A stretch of DNA of 64,000 nucleotides from Acidobacteriota bacterium (GCA_020439745.1 JAGQSC010000019.1:548794-612793); one strand, 5' to 3'; numbered from the stretch's first letter, positions 40,121-48,495 are shown. The notes: a model not told the origin generated them from the letters alone. Made by a program: numbers and translations.

Positions 40121-40952
40121 GGGCCTGAATGCGCTGATTCCACAGGGATTAGACGAAGAAAAAACGACATTGGTTGATGTGGACATTGACCAGATTGATC
40201 CCAATCCAGAGCAGCCCAGGCATCGCTTTGACGAGCAACTACTGGATGAGTTGGCCGCTTCCATCAAACACAATGGCGTGATCCAGCCAATCATCATCAC
40301 TCGTGTCGCCAATCGCTACCAGCTCATTGCTGGGGAACGCCGTTGGCGTGCCGCGCAACGAGCGGGCTTCACCCGAATCCCGGCTGTGGTCCGAGAGATT
40401 CCCGTCGGTGAACGCCTTACCGTGGCACTTTTGGAGAACATTCAACGACAGGAACTCAACCCCATAGAAGAAGCTATGGCTTATCGTAACCTGTTGGATC
40501 AAAAAGACTTTACCCAGGAGACGCTGGCGCAGAACCTGGGCAAGAGCCGGGCAAGCATCTCAAATACCATCCGCCTTTTGAAACTGCCACCCTCTATTCA
40601 AGACATGATTGAAGACACGCGGCTCACTTTTGGACATGCCAAGTGCTTGATTACGATGAATCACGATGAAGAGGCAGTTATTTGGGCAGAAAAAGTGGTC
40701 AAAGAAGGTTGGTCAGTTCGCGAACTGGAGAAACGACTCCACCAAGCCAAAGATGCCCAACCCAAAATCAAACCCAAAAAGAAAGATGTCTTTATCAAGC
40801 GGGCTGAACGTATGCTGTCGCGTTGTATCGGCGCGACGGTATCGATTAAGGGAGACGAAGAGAAGGGTAAGGTTGTGATACCTTATAGCTCCCAAGACGA
40901 ATTACAACGCATTTACGATTGGCTGACGCAGCAAGAGGAGATGGAGGACTAA
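40095..40952 (+). CDS. parB: Chromosome partitioning protein ParB
   Basis: A parS-binding CTP-dependent clamp that loads on the centromere. The protein of 285 residues begins KRLGLGKGLNALIP. It has the CTP-binding motif GERRWRAAQRAGF near residue 80, the helix-turn-helix TLAQNLGKSRASISNTIRLLKLP near 145, and a C-terminal dimerisation domain. AAGGAG lies seven bases before ATG 40095. Its likely targets are the parS sites at 36131, 25496 and 18900. Confidence 0.95.
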   Translation: MAKRLGLGKGLNALIPQGLDEEKTTLVDVDIDQIDPNPEQPRHRFDEQLLDELAASIKHNGVIQPIIITRVANRYQLIAGERRWRAAQRAGFTRIPAVVREIPVGERLTVALLENIQRQELNPIEEAMAYRNLLDQKDFTQETLAQNLGKSRASISNTIRLLKLPPSIQDMIEDTRLTFGHAKCLITMNHDEEAVIWAEKVVKEGWSVRELEKRLHQAKDAQPKIKPKKKDVFIKRAERMLSRCIGATVSIKGDEEKGKVVIPYSSQDELQRIYDWLTQQEEMED

Positions 40953-41326
40953 TGGCCGACCAAGGTGTACTCAGTGGGTTGATCCTAAAAGGAACGCGCA
41001 TTGAAGGTAAGTTGTTTTTTGACGACAAGATGCGCATTGACGGTGAGTTTACTGGAGAAATTACCTCCAAAAACCAATTGATTATCGGCAAGACGGCAAA
41101 AGTCAATGCCGACATCAAAGTAGGTGAACTGATTGTAATGGGTGAACTACGCGGCAAAGTGAGTTCCTGCGATAGCCTGCAGATTCAAGAGGGTGGTCGA
41201 ATCATTGCAGACGTGCGTGTGAAGAAGCTGGACATAAGGCCCGGAGCCATCTTCGATGGCAAATGCGCGATGATCGACGAGTCGCAACCCACAAAAAATA
41301 TCAATCAAACCGGGCAGAATAAATGA
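40952..41326 (+). CDS. Bactofilin
   Basis: A polymer-forming cytoskeletal protein of 124 residues. A short flexible N-terminus is followed by the right-handed beta-helix of the DUF583 family with regular short repeats (GTRIEGKLFFDDKMRIDGEFTG, KVNADIKVGELIVMGELRGKV, GRIIADVRVKKLDIRPGAIFDGKCAM) and an Asn/Gln-rich tail. ATG 40952 shares its A with the parB stop (TAATG). In myxobacteria bactofilins scaffold ParAB, so the linkage to parAB here may be functional. Confidence 0.9.
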   Translation: MADQGVLSGLILKGTRIEGKLFFDDKMRIDGEFTGEITSKNQLIIGKTAKVNADIKVGELIVMGELRGKVSSCDSLQIQEGGRIIADVRVKKLDIRPGAIFDGKCAMIDESQPTKNINQTGQNK

Positions 41327-42177
41327 CTTGGTTCATCAAGAAATCTGAACCGATCAAGGTTCAGAAAGAAAAAACAGTCATTGTGCCTGAAGGGATGTGG
41401 CAGAAATGTCCCAGTTGTCGCGAGATCATTTACCGCAAGGAACTGGTACGTAACGACAACGTCTGTCCGAAATGTGATTACCATTTCCGAATTGACCCCA
41501 AAGAACGCTATGACAGTCTGTTTGATGACAGTCGATACACCTATTTACATACGTCGGTACGCTCCACAGATCCACTTACTTTTAAAGGACTTAAGAAGTA
41601 CCGTGATCAGGTGAAGAGCCTGGAAAAAAGGGGTCTAGAACATGACGCGGTGCATGTAGCGCGAGGTGCGGTGGGCGGAATCGACACAATCATCGCTGTG
41701 ATGGACTTTAATTACTTGGGCGGCTCCATGGGTTCAGCCGTCGGCGAAAAGATCACACGGGCCATAGAGACAGGTCTGGAAGATCGGGTGCCGGTTATCA
41801 TCTTCTCATGCAGTGGTGGCGCCCGTATGATGGAGGGTGCCCTTTCCTTGATGCAGATGGCAAAGATCAGTGCGGCACTGGCACGGTTGTCTGATGCCGG
41901 TGTCCCATTTATCTCCGTATTGACCGATCCCACTACTGGTGGAGTGACGGCAAGTTATGCCATGTTGGGTGACATTAACATTGCAGAACCTAAGGCATTG
42001 ATCGGCTTTGCGGGCCCTCGTGTGATTCAACAAACTATCAAACAGGAATTACCTGAAGGGTTTCAACGATCGGAGTTTTTGTTGCAGCACGGTATGTTAG
42101 ACGCCATCGTATCGCGCAGTGAAATGAAACAGAAGCTCGTACGTTACCTGACATTTCTGGCACCTGTGACTGATTGA
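41323..42177 (+). CDS. accD: Acetyl-CoA carboxylase carboxyltransferase beta subunit
   Basis: It transfers the carboxyl group from biotin to acetyl-CoA with AccA. The protein of 284 residues has an N-terminal four-cysteine zinc ribbon (CPSCREIIYRKEL and CPKCDYHFRI) followed by the crotonase-fold core: VMDFNYLGGSMGSAVGEKITRAIE, IFSCSGGARMMEGALSLMQMAK, DPTTGGVTASYAMLGD and AGPRVIQQTI. ATG overlaps the bactofilin stop; its own stop overlaps folC (TTGA). accD-folC adjacency is common. Confidence 0.96.
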   Translation: MTWFIKKSEPIKVQKEKTVIVPEGMWQKCPSCREIIYRKELVRNDNVCPKCDYHFRIDPKERYDSLFDDSRYTYLHTSVRSTDPLTFKGLKKYRDQVKSLEKRGLEHDAVHVARGAVGGIDTIIAVMDFNYLGGSMGSAVGEKITRAIETGLEDRVPVIIFSCSGGARMMEGALSLMQMAKISAALARLSDAGVPFISVLTDPTTGGVTASYAMLGDINIAEPKALIGFAGPRVIQQTIKQELPEGFQRSEFLLQHGMLDAIVSRSEMKQKLVRYLTFLAPVTD

Positions 42178-43247
42178 CACTTCGGCTTCCCGTCCTCAAC
42201 CAGACCGACTGGACGCGTTATCGTCCTGGTTTAGAACGCGTTAAAGATGCGTTACGTCGTTTGGGTGAGCCACACCAGGCACTGCATATCTGCCTGATTG
42301 GCGGCACCAATGGCAAGGGCACTGTGGCTTGGAATCTCGCTCGAAATCTGGGTCCAGATGTGGGGCTGTTTATGTCACCCCATGTTTGGGACATTCGTGA
42401 ACGCATCACGAAATCAGGGAGATTCTTCGACGATCATGCCTGGTTGGAGGCCTATGAATCGGCTCAAAATGCAGGGCTGCGGGATGAAGATCTGTCGTAT
42501 TTCGAATGGTTGCTGGTGCTGGCGTTACTGATGTTTCGGGGTGCAGGCCTAACGAGGGCTGTACTTGAAGTGGGATTGGGCGGTCGATTGGATGCCACAA
42601 ATGCCTTGGAACCCAGCCTTTCATGCGTGACCAACGTAGGACTGGACCATCAGGCCCAGTTGGGCCACACCATTCGTGCCATAGCGCTCGAAAAAATAGA
42701 AATCATGCGCCCCAACCACCCCTTCTTTTGCCCGGGTACGCTCCTGCAAGATCCGGTGATCAAGGAACGGATACAACGTGTAGGACCCGAAACGATTGCT
42801 TTCGATTGCTCAACAACCAAAGCCGAAAACAATCGGGAAATAGTTGCGCACATATTGGAAAAGCTACGCCATCCGCTATCTCATTGGTCCCTTCCGCCCG
42901 GCAGACGACAATTGATCCATTGGAACGGGCCTGTGTGGTTAGACGGGGGCCACAACCCCATGGCCTGGCTCGATTTGGCCCATTGGTTCAAAGAACAAAC
43001 AGAGCCGGTTCACCTGGTGCTTGCCCTGTCCGGATCGAGACGATCGGATGAAGTTTTATCCATACTCCAACCGCTGGCAGCCAGCACATCGGTTTTAGAT
43101 GCTGACTACGATCAGCGCGTACCGTTAAGTGCATGGCCGGCCCATGTGCGTCCTGTTCGTATTGACGAATTGGCGCATGGACCCAGGCCCTTGCTGGTAA
43201 CGGGATCCCTAAAAGCACTGGGCTGTATCCCGCTCCCAGTTCCATGA
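42174..43247 (+). CDS. folC: Folylpolyglutamate/dihydrofolate synthase, short form
   Basis: It adds glutamate to folates and possibly to dihydropteroate. It has the Mur-ligase-like P-loop IGGTNGKGTVAWNLA, then SPHVWDIRERI, VLEVGLGGRLDATNAL and TNVGLDHQAQLGHT, and a C-terminal domain with WLDGGHNPMAW. At 357 residues it is shorter than the usual 410-430; the missing length seems spread over loops rather than one deletion. It starts at TTG 42174, overlapping the accD stop. No terminator is seen before the repeat region that follows. Confidence 0.88.
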   Translation: MTLRLPVLNQTDWTRYRPGLERVKDALRRLGEPHQALHICLIGGTNGKGTVAWNLARNLGPDVGLFMSPHVWDIRERITKSGRFFDDHAWLEAYESAQNAGLRDEDLSYFEWLLVLALLMFRGAGLTRAVLEVGLGGRLDATNALEPSLSCVTNVGLDHQAQLGHTIRAIALEKIEIMRPNHPFFCPGTLLQDPVIKERIQRVGPETIAFDCSTTKAENNREIVAHILEKLRHPLSHWSLPPGRRQLIHWNGPVWLDGGHNPMAWLDLAHWFKEQTEPVHLVLALSGSRRSDEVLSILQPLAASTSVLDADYDQRVPLSAWPAHVRPVRIDELAHGPRPLLVTGSLKALGCIPLPVP

Positions 43248-43280
43248 ACTATTAAAGCCCGACGAGCATACCCCCTCCAG

Positions 43281-43594
43281 TGGGTGGTCTTACACTTCAT
43301 CGCAGTGATGACCATAGCTTCCAAGAAAAACGAACGGCAAATTTGGCAGTAAATGGACTCATACAAATAACAACGAACAGATTGAGGTTATGCCTTTTCT
43401 TGTTCCCATTTGATTCGATCTAGAGCAGAAAAAGGCAAACCACCCCGGCGCGGCGCGCCACCCCTCCAGTGGAGGGGAATTGAGAGAGTCCCCGCCTCAT
43501 GATCATTTCGCCGTCTGAACTCTTCCTCATGCAAGGTCGCGAAGTCGCCAGGATCGCATCGGTCAGAACCCGTTGGGGTCTTATTCCCCTCCAC
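43281..43594. repeat. Tandem repeat, copy 1 (314 bp)
   Basis: First of two head-to-tail copies. The unit begins TGGGTGGTCTTACACTTC and contains a hairpin CCCCTCC-AGT-GGAGGGG at 43461-43477. The neighbouring sequence resembles repeats common between genes of Bacteroidota and other phyla. Open frames in it translate to proline/glycine/arginine-rich nonsense and are not taken as genes. Confidence 0.9.
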
Positions 43595-43907
43595 TGGGTA
43601 GTCTTACACTTCATCGCAGTGATGACCATAGCATCCAAGAAAAACGAACGGCAAATTTGGCAGTAAATGGACTCATACAAATAACAACGAACAGATTGAG
43701 GTTATGTCTTTTCTTGTTCCCATTTGATTCGATGTAGCGCAGAAAAAGGCAAACCACCCCGGCGCTACGCCACCCCTCCGGTGGAGGGGAATTGAGAGAG
43801 TTCCCGCCTCATGATCATTTCCTCAACTGAGCTCTTCCTCATGCGAGGTCGTGAAGTCACCAGGATCGCATCGGTCAGAACCCGTTGGGGGTCCTATTCC
43901 CCTCCAC
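43595..43907. repeat. Tandem repeat, copy 2 (313 bp)
   Basis: Second copy, aligned end to end with copy 1 with roughly 20 differences by eye and a two-base indel in the block GGCGCTACGCC. The matching hairpin is CCCCTCC-GGT-GGAGGGG at 43773-43789. The differences show that the duplication is not very recent or that the copies arrived separately. Confidence 0.9.
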
Positions 43908-44035
43908 TGGAGGGGTGGATGGCGAAGCCAGACGGGGTGGTCCGTCGCAAAGTCTGCAGCCACCCCTTAAACCCTATGAAAACGTCGAAATTTTGCGACC
44001 ATGGTCTAAGACAAAAGGACATGGATAACTCGTCT
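43908..44035. repeat. Partial third repeat and gene-free tail
   Basis: A third hairpin, CCCCTCC-ACT-GGAGGGG, spans the junction at 43899-43915. The typical continuation follows (GGATGGCGAAGCC then GGGGTGG), ending near 43947. The rest up to the stop of the outer-membrane protein gene shows nothing recognisable. Confidence 0.7.
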
Positions 44036-45655
44036 TTAGTAATCCTTGCTGAAGCCTTGATTGATACGATCGAATTGTAGAACTTGGCCCACAGATGCCG
44101 ACACAGATATGGAGCCGCCGTCCAGTGGATAGGCAAAGTCAATGCGGGCAACGCGCTTACCGAGTAGCGACGGTAGACCCAATCGCAGTCCCCAACCGGC
44201 CGACCAATGGATCAGGTCTTGGTTAAATGTTTGGTGGGGATCCAGTGCAAAACCGCCATCAATGAACAGCACCTGGCCGAGGGCTAGTCGGCCGTGTGGC
44301 CAGCCGTAGCGCAATCGGTGTTCCAGGTTCAAAAGGCCCGTTTTGTCGCCCGTCAGGGAAAAGGCGGGGTAACCTCGAAGCCCGTTGTCCTCACCAAGGG
44401 TTAACGGAAGATAAAGATCGTCGTTCGTATATTGACGTTGGTAGGCCAGCCCCAAGGCCCATGTTTGGCGTTCTGTGGCCTTGTGATACAGGTGACCATA
44501 GGAAGCAATATTCACGGCACTTAAGCCGCCCTGGTCGTTGTGGCGTCCCGAGCCAGCGAGTGACCAGGCGAGAATCGCTTTGTTCCAGGTTTTGATTTGT
44601 TGCAGTTCAGATTGCCAGGTGAACATCACTTCATCATTTGAACTCCGATGCCGTTGTAGTGTTCCGGCACCCACAGTAACGGACAGATGTTCCGAGATGT
44701 CCTCGGTAAAGTTCAGCGAATCGATGTGGGTCAGTTCCAGGTAACGATATCGAGTGTCCCAGGTATACGCCGCAGATAGATGGACGTCTTCCGTCTTGGG
44801 TGGTACGACGATCGACTCGTGGTTCTCTAGGTAGTGGTAAGCATCCCAACCAAGTGAAAGATTGAGTCGCTTGGATTTGAGTGGGTTACCGTATTCGTGA
44901 ATCCAGTCGAAAGCCGCGTGCTCCTTGTCATGGGCGATCTCAATACTTTCGCCGCCTTCCTGGTAGATATCAGCTTTGGTATTGTCTCCCCATGCTTCAA
45001 ACTGGAAGGCATCTGAATCCTCCAGACTCCAAAACGGTTTGCGCCAAGCAAAATTGCGGTACTTCCCTTCGTCGGTGTCGTCATATTCTGCAGACAGTTG
45101 GTATTGTGAGAGAAATCGCGGATCCTCGAACACGGCTCGCTGGATTTGAGTGCCATCGGAGCGGTAACTGGAGCTGTAATGAATTTCCTTGTCAAAACCC
45201 AACAGATTGCGTTCGCCCAATGAATATCTGCTTTTGTTCAGACCGCCTCTGCGACTGAAACTCATTTCGACGCGGAGGGTAAAACGGTCTTCAACAATCA
45301 CTTTCAAGTCCACCACACCTAAGTCGTCATGAACATAGCGCTGGATGGTAGCCTCAGCAAAAATGCCCATCTCACGTAGACGGCGTTCGGTTTCGTCCAC
45401 TTGACGCGGATCAAAACAGTCGCCTTCATGAAACAGTAATTCCTCTTCGATAATCGGCTCACGCGTTTGCATGTGTGTCTTTTGGAACATCTTTTGGTAC
45501 CACTTGGGGTTCTTCTTGGAACCAAACACGTCAATACGTTCAATAGTGATGTCTCTGATGATGAGGCATTCATCATGGCTGATGGCTTGTTGGCAAGCGA
45601 CTTGGAACCCAAACCAACTGCCAAGTAAGAACATAACCAGGAAGTTCACGCGCAT
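44036..45655 (-). CDS. Omp85-superfamily outer-membrane protein
   Basis: A protein of about 539 residues. A signal peptide (MRVNFLVMFLLGSWFGFQVAC) precedes one POTRA-like domain (about 35-130, ITIERIDVFG and VDETERRLREMGIFAEATI) and a C-terminal barrel rich in alternating aromatic strands. The barrel carries the Omp85 signature DNGLRGYPAFSLTGDKTGLLNLEHRL (VRGYR-like). It has too few POTRA domains for BamA; a TamA- or FhaC/Sam-like role is possible, but no partner is adjacent. ATG 45655 is preferred to TTG 45676 because it begins the signal peptide. A small open frame overlaps its start. Confidence 0.85.
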   Translation of the reverse strand: MRVNFLVMFLLGSWFGFQVACQQAISHDECLIIRDITIERIDVFGSKKNPKWYQKMFQKTHMQTREPIIEEELLFHEGDCFDPRQVDETERRLREMGIFAEATIQRYVHDDLGVVDLKVIVEDRFTLRVEMSFSRRGGLNKSRYSLGERNLLGFDKEIHYSSSYRSDGTQIQRAVFEDPRFLSQYQLSAEYDDTDEGKYRNFAWRKPFWSLEDSDAFQFEAWGDNTKADIYQEGGESIEIAHDKEHAAFDWIHEYGNPLKSKRLNLSLGWDAYHYLENHESIVVPPKTEDVHLSAAYTWDTRYRYLELTHIDSLNFTEDISEHLSVTVGAGTLQRHRSSNDEVMFTWQSELQQIKTWNKAILAWSLAGSGRHNDQGGLSAVNIASYGHLYHKATERQTWALGLAYQRQYTNDDLYLPLTLGEDNGLRGYPAFSLTGDKTGLLNLEHRLRYGWPHGRLALGQVLFIDGGFALDPHQTFNQDLIHWSAGWGLRLGLPSLLGKRVARIDFAYPLDGGSISVSASVGQVLQFDRINQGFSKDY

Positions 45656-45732
45656 TTGTCTGCGCCTGGAACCCAAAAACCAACATTCGTGATTCGTGAA
45701 ATTAGCCTGTGAAATGTGTCTGCGACATGCAT
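45646..45732 (-). CDS. Possible 28-residue leader ORF
   Basis: ATG at 45732 has the best Shine-Dalgarno in the region (GGGAGG, six bases upstream). The frame reads MHVADTFHRLISRITNVG and ends TGA at 45646, ten bases inside the outer-membrane protein gene in another frame. That gene's own ribosome site is weak, so translation through the small frame could deliver ribosomes to it. The peptide has no recognisable motif. Confidence 0.4.
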   Translation of the reverse strand: MHVADTFHRLISRITNVGFWVPGADKCA

Positions 45733-45812
45733 AGGCCGCCTCCCGGCGTTAATACCTCTCGTTTGATAGTACCAACTGCCCGAACGAAGATCACTTTACA
45801 AATAGTTAATGC

Positions 45813-47045
45813 TCAGTAATCGTTAACAGCCTCTGTGGTAATGCCATGCTTTTCTTCGATGGATTTGTAGTAGTCGATGATACGGCGCACGTAGATGCGT
45901 TTTTGACGGTAGTCCTTGGGGAAGAACGATCGTTTGAAGCCATAGATGATGATGTTCTTGAGCTCTCGAGTGGTCATAGCAAAGTTATCCACAGCAAGTC
46001 GCAGTTCCCGAGCCATGGACGTGCGCGACACCAGGCGGTTATCCGTGCAAATGGTGGTGGACAGTTTCATTTCCTTCATCAGCCGAAACGGGTGATCGGA
46101 TATGGACGTAAGGCTGGGGTCGGTATCCATGTTGGAGCTGAGACACACTTCTATGGTCATACGTGATTCGGCAATGAACTGACACAGGTTCTTGATGTAC
46201 TGCGCCGGATCCTTCACCTTGTCTCGATTGACAAAATCTTCGTCTAACAGGTGATAACCGTGACCGATGCGATCGGCATGAAGTGTCGTTATGGCCTGAA
46301 AAATTGACTCTGGGCCGTATGCCTCGCCCGCATGCACGGTCTTTTTCATGAAGTTCTTATGCACGTAATCATAGGCATCGCGATGGTCTTCAGCAGGGTA
46401 GCCCAGTTCCGCACCGGCTAGATCGAAACCGACAATAGGCAGTCCCGTTTCATTGCGCACACTGACCACGGCTCGCGCTAATTCAAGCGAGGCCAAGCCA
46501 TATAACGTGTCATGAGGTGCAAAGCGATGCGCTTCGCTGATTTGTTTGTAGTAAGGCGAGAATCCGCCTGTGAACATGCGCATGGCGCACGTGATCATGC
46601 CGTATTCAAAGGGTGGCGAAGACAGGTTTTGGCGAACCAATTGGTCATTGTATTCGCGTTTAGCGCGCCTGAGTCCCGCGTCCACGGCCTCGAGGACTCG
46701 ACGGATGTCTTGTTTTTCGTTTGTGTGCAGGAACGGTGCGAATCGAACTTCAAGGTACAACACGTTTTCATTGATGTTATCCCACGCAAGTTCATAGGCC
46801 GCCCGCTCCAGTGATTCGGGGTCTTGCAGCAGGGCACAGGTATACATGAACCCATGGAGATACTCGTTCAAGTCCTTGTAGCCGTCTTTGAATACCAACT
46901 CACGCAAACCCTCAATCTCATAGGAAGGCAGCTTGAGTTTTTGTTCCTTAGCCATATCGATGATGGACCCGATTCGCAAGGAGCCATCCAAATGTATGTG
47001 CAGGTCGGTCTTGGGTAAGTCCAACAAAAATGCGTCGGTAATCAC
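45813..47045 (-). CDS. Adenosine-deaminase-family aminohydrolase
   Basis: A protein of 410 residues of the metal-dependent adenosine/adenine deaminase family. The metal ligands are visible: KTDLHIHLDGSLR (HxH), VHAGEAYGP (His and catalytic Glu), RIGHGYHLLDE (His) and the metal Asp in CTDNRLVSRTSM. Asp-Asn replaces the more usual Asp-Asp, as in some bacterial deaminases of this family. Substrate-binding GFDLAGAELG is present. The length exceeds the usual 330-350, with extra sequence at about 140-170. GTG 47045 has a strong AAGGGGGTGAT site. It is flanked on both sides by hairpin repeats. Confidence 0.85.
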   Translation of the reverse strand: MITDAFLLDLPKTDLHIHLDGSLRIGSIIDMAKEQKLKLPSYEIEGLRELVFKDGYKDLNEYLHGFMYTCALLQDPESLERAAYELAWDNINENVLYLEVRFAPFLHTNEKQDIRRVLEAVDAGLRRAKREYNDQLVRQNLSSPPFEYGMITCAMRMFTGGFSPYYKQISEAHRFAPHDTLYGLASLELARAVVSVRNETGLPIVGFDLAGAELGYPAEDHRDAYDYVHKNFMKKTVHAGEAYGPESIFQAITTLHADRIGHGYHLLDEDFVNRDKVKDPAQYIKNLCQFIAESRMTIEVCLSSNMDTDPSLTSISDHPFRLMKEMKLSTTICTDNRLVSRTSMARELRLAVDNFAMTTRELKNIIIYGFKRSFFPKDYRQKRIYVRRIIDYYKSIEEKHGITTEAVNDY

Positions 47046-47135
47046 GATAGATCACCCCCTTTGCGCGATCCTAGCGCAACTGAAGCCCAAACTCTACACC
47101 GGCCTAGCGTCATCGCGATCAGTCCATGCTTTAAA

Positions 47136-47312
47136 ATTCCCCTCCACTGCACGGGAAACTAAAAACGGGCACAATTCGCTAGGAAATCTACCTCACGCGA
47201 AGTCGCGAGGACGCGAAGTTCCCCTTGCTTCGAACATCCTTAAAGGGAGAAAAGCCAGTTGGGGCCTTATTCCCCTCCACCGGAGGGATGGCTGGCGAAG
47301 CCAACCGGGGTG
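47136..47312. repeat. Diverged copy of the hairpin repeat family
   Basis: It starts ATTCCCCTCCACTG, has the GCGAAGTCGCGAGGACGCGAAG block, and ends with CCAGTTGGGGCCTTATTCC, the hairpin CCCTCC-ACC-GGAGGG (47273-47287) and GGCGAAGCC-AACCGGGGTGG. Order and spacing match the end of the 313-bp units at 43281-43907. The deaminase and outer-membrane protein genes are thus bracketed by related repeats in the same orientation. Confidence 0.75.
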
Positions 47313-47624
47313 GTTGTGTGCAAGAACCCTATGGCGTGTGAACCATCGACGCCTATTCAGGGTCCCGTAAGGGACCGTGTACCGTAGCGCGGGGCGCAAG
47401 CCCTGGGTGTGTGGATAGAAATAGACGCCGAGTCCCGATAGGGACGACGTAAAGGACTTCGCACAAATCATTGAATAATCGGTTGTGCCCATTACCCATC
47501 GATCGTGCTCGACCGCCTCAATTGACACCGGGACTGGCTGGGACTGGCGGGGAGCGTGCGTTGACTACCCGGTGCGCTCACGGGCCAAGAATGCCGGTAA
47601 CTAACCGACCGATCCCAGGGGATA
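47313..47624. repeat. Triple-hairpin intergenic element and gene-free tail
   Basis: Three compact stem-loops follow each other: GGTCCC-GTAA-GGGACC (47361-47376), GGGGC-GCAA-GCCCT (47391-47404) and GTCCC-GATA-GGGAC (47432-47445). All have four-base loops, the first two of GNRA form. Such multi-hairpin repeats are scattered between genes in many bacterial genomes. From about 47450 to 47624 I see only a short direct repeat (GGGACTGGCTGGGACTGGC near 47531) and no gene. Confidence 0.65.
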
Positions 47625-48401
47625 TCAGTCCATTAACCTTGCTTCCTGAGCACTGGCCAATCGCCAATTTGTCAGGGTCACTTCGTGGATGGCGATTTCA
47701 CCGTCGCGGGCCTTCACTTTGCGAATCGAAGGAATCACCATGCCCGCAACCTCAACAGGTTGGCTCCAAATGGCCTCGAACTGAATGTCGTTACCAGCGA
47801 GGATAGGAGCCGGGCTCACCAATGACCCAATCAAACCCGTGGCAGGATCAATGCCTAAGAACCAGGTAGGATCCAAATTGGTTTCAGGCATTTGGAGCCA
47901 ATGGTATTCGCCAAAGGATTTGCTGAACTTGCCCAGATAAGAAATCCCTGACTCTCCTTCTAGGCTAAATGGCAATGAAAGCAAGTAAGCCAATGCGCGC
48001 ATGATGAATACCAGTCCAGGTTTTTCTTCGAGCTGTTTTGAACTCTGACCGTTCATGCGAAAGAGCCGGTCGCCGTCCCACAACCACCCCATTCCCGCGC
48101 CAAGATCTTCAACCGATGTTGCCATGAACAGCCGAGAGCGTTTGGGGTCCACCACAAGTTCCATGGAATCTGATGGCCAAGGCCGCCTCAATCGCGCAAA
48201 TCCCAGCCAATCGTCTTGCAAATGCACGCGCAGAATGGGTCCGTGGTCATAGGCACGCATGCCGCCATGAGCTGCGATGGCGTGTTTTATCAGCGATTGT
48301 GCGGCTTGATGGTCCGAAGTCCCAGGCCAACGGTTCCAGGTACGGTCTCTCAGAGCTCCGGTACAGGAAGCCAGTAATCCAACCAGACATAACCAACGCA
48401 T
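47625..48401 (-). CDS. Putative lipoprotein of unknown function
   Basis: A protein of 258 residues. From ATG 48401 it begins MRWLCLVGLLASCTGAL, a lipoprotein signal with lipobox LLASC. The mature part starts with a segment like those of outer-membrane lipoprotein-sorting or DUF-type proteins (AAQSLIKHAIAAHGGMRAYDHGPILRVHL), followed by beta-rich sequence with several Trp-containing strands. An upstream ATG at 48443 would put a basic stretch before the signal and is rejected. It is divergent from surE, with about 95 bases between starts. Confidence 0.7.
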   Translation of the reverse strand: MRWLCLVGLLASCTGALRDRTWNRWPGTSDHQAAQSLIKHAIAAHGGMRAYDHGPILRVHLQDDWLGFARLRRPWPSDSMELVVDPKRSRLFMATSVEDLGAGMGWLWDGDRLFRMNGQSSKQLEEKPGLVFIMRALAYLLSLPFSLEGESGISYLGKFSKSFGEYHWLQMPETNLDPTWFLGIDPATGLIGSLVSPAPILAGNDIQFEAIWSQPVEVAGMVIPSIRKVKARDGEIAIHEVTLTNWRLASAQEARLMD

Positions 48402-48482
48402 GAGACTAAGCTTATCGCGATTTGGGCGCGCGGAAAACGTCAAGCACCTCCCATGCAGGTTTCAACGCTGGCGCTCTGGCCT

Positions 48483-48488
48483 TATAAT
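48483..48488 (+). promoter_or_regulatory. Consensus -10 giving a leaderless surE mRNA
   Basis: A perfect TATAAT is followed by seven bases (GCTCGGC) and the surE ATG at 48496. A -35-like TTTCAA lies at 48460-48465. No Shine-Dalgarno intervenes. The geometry is the same as before the ECF sigma gene at 13204. Confidence 0.55.
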
Positions 48489-48495
48489 GCTCGGC

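Noticed and set aside
43811..44080. An 89-codon plus-strand open frame across the third repeat
   Set aside because: It runs through hairpin repeat sequence, reads as repeat translation (SPPLEG-like) and overlaps the stop of the outer-membrane protein gene; no ribosome site.
45985..45993. A perfect DnaA box TTATCCACA inside the deaminase gene
   Set aside because: A single isolated copy in coding sequence, 18 kb from dnaA, with no AT-rich element nearby; a 9-mer is expected by chance in a window this size.
43281..47445. A CRISPR array or insertion sequence in the repeat region
   Set aside because: There are no regularly spaced short repeats with unique spacers, no transposase frame and no terminal inverted repeats with target duplications.
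47193..47528. A 111-codon minus-strand open frame between the deaminase and the lipoprotein
   Set aside because: It is a translation of the hairpin elements, rich in Arg/Pro/Trp, with no family resemblance.
48400..48495. N-terminal extension of surE to GTG 48400
   Set aside because: It would precede the highly conserved MSTILVSNDDG start with unrelated basic sequence and overlap the divergent lipoprotein signal.
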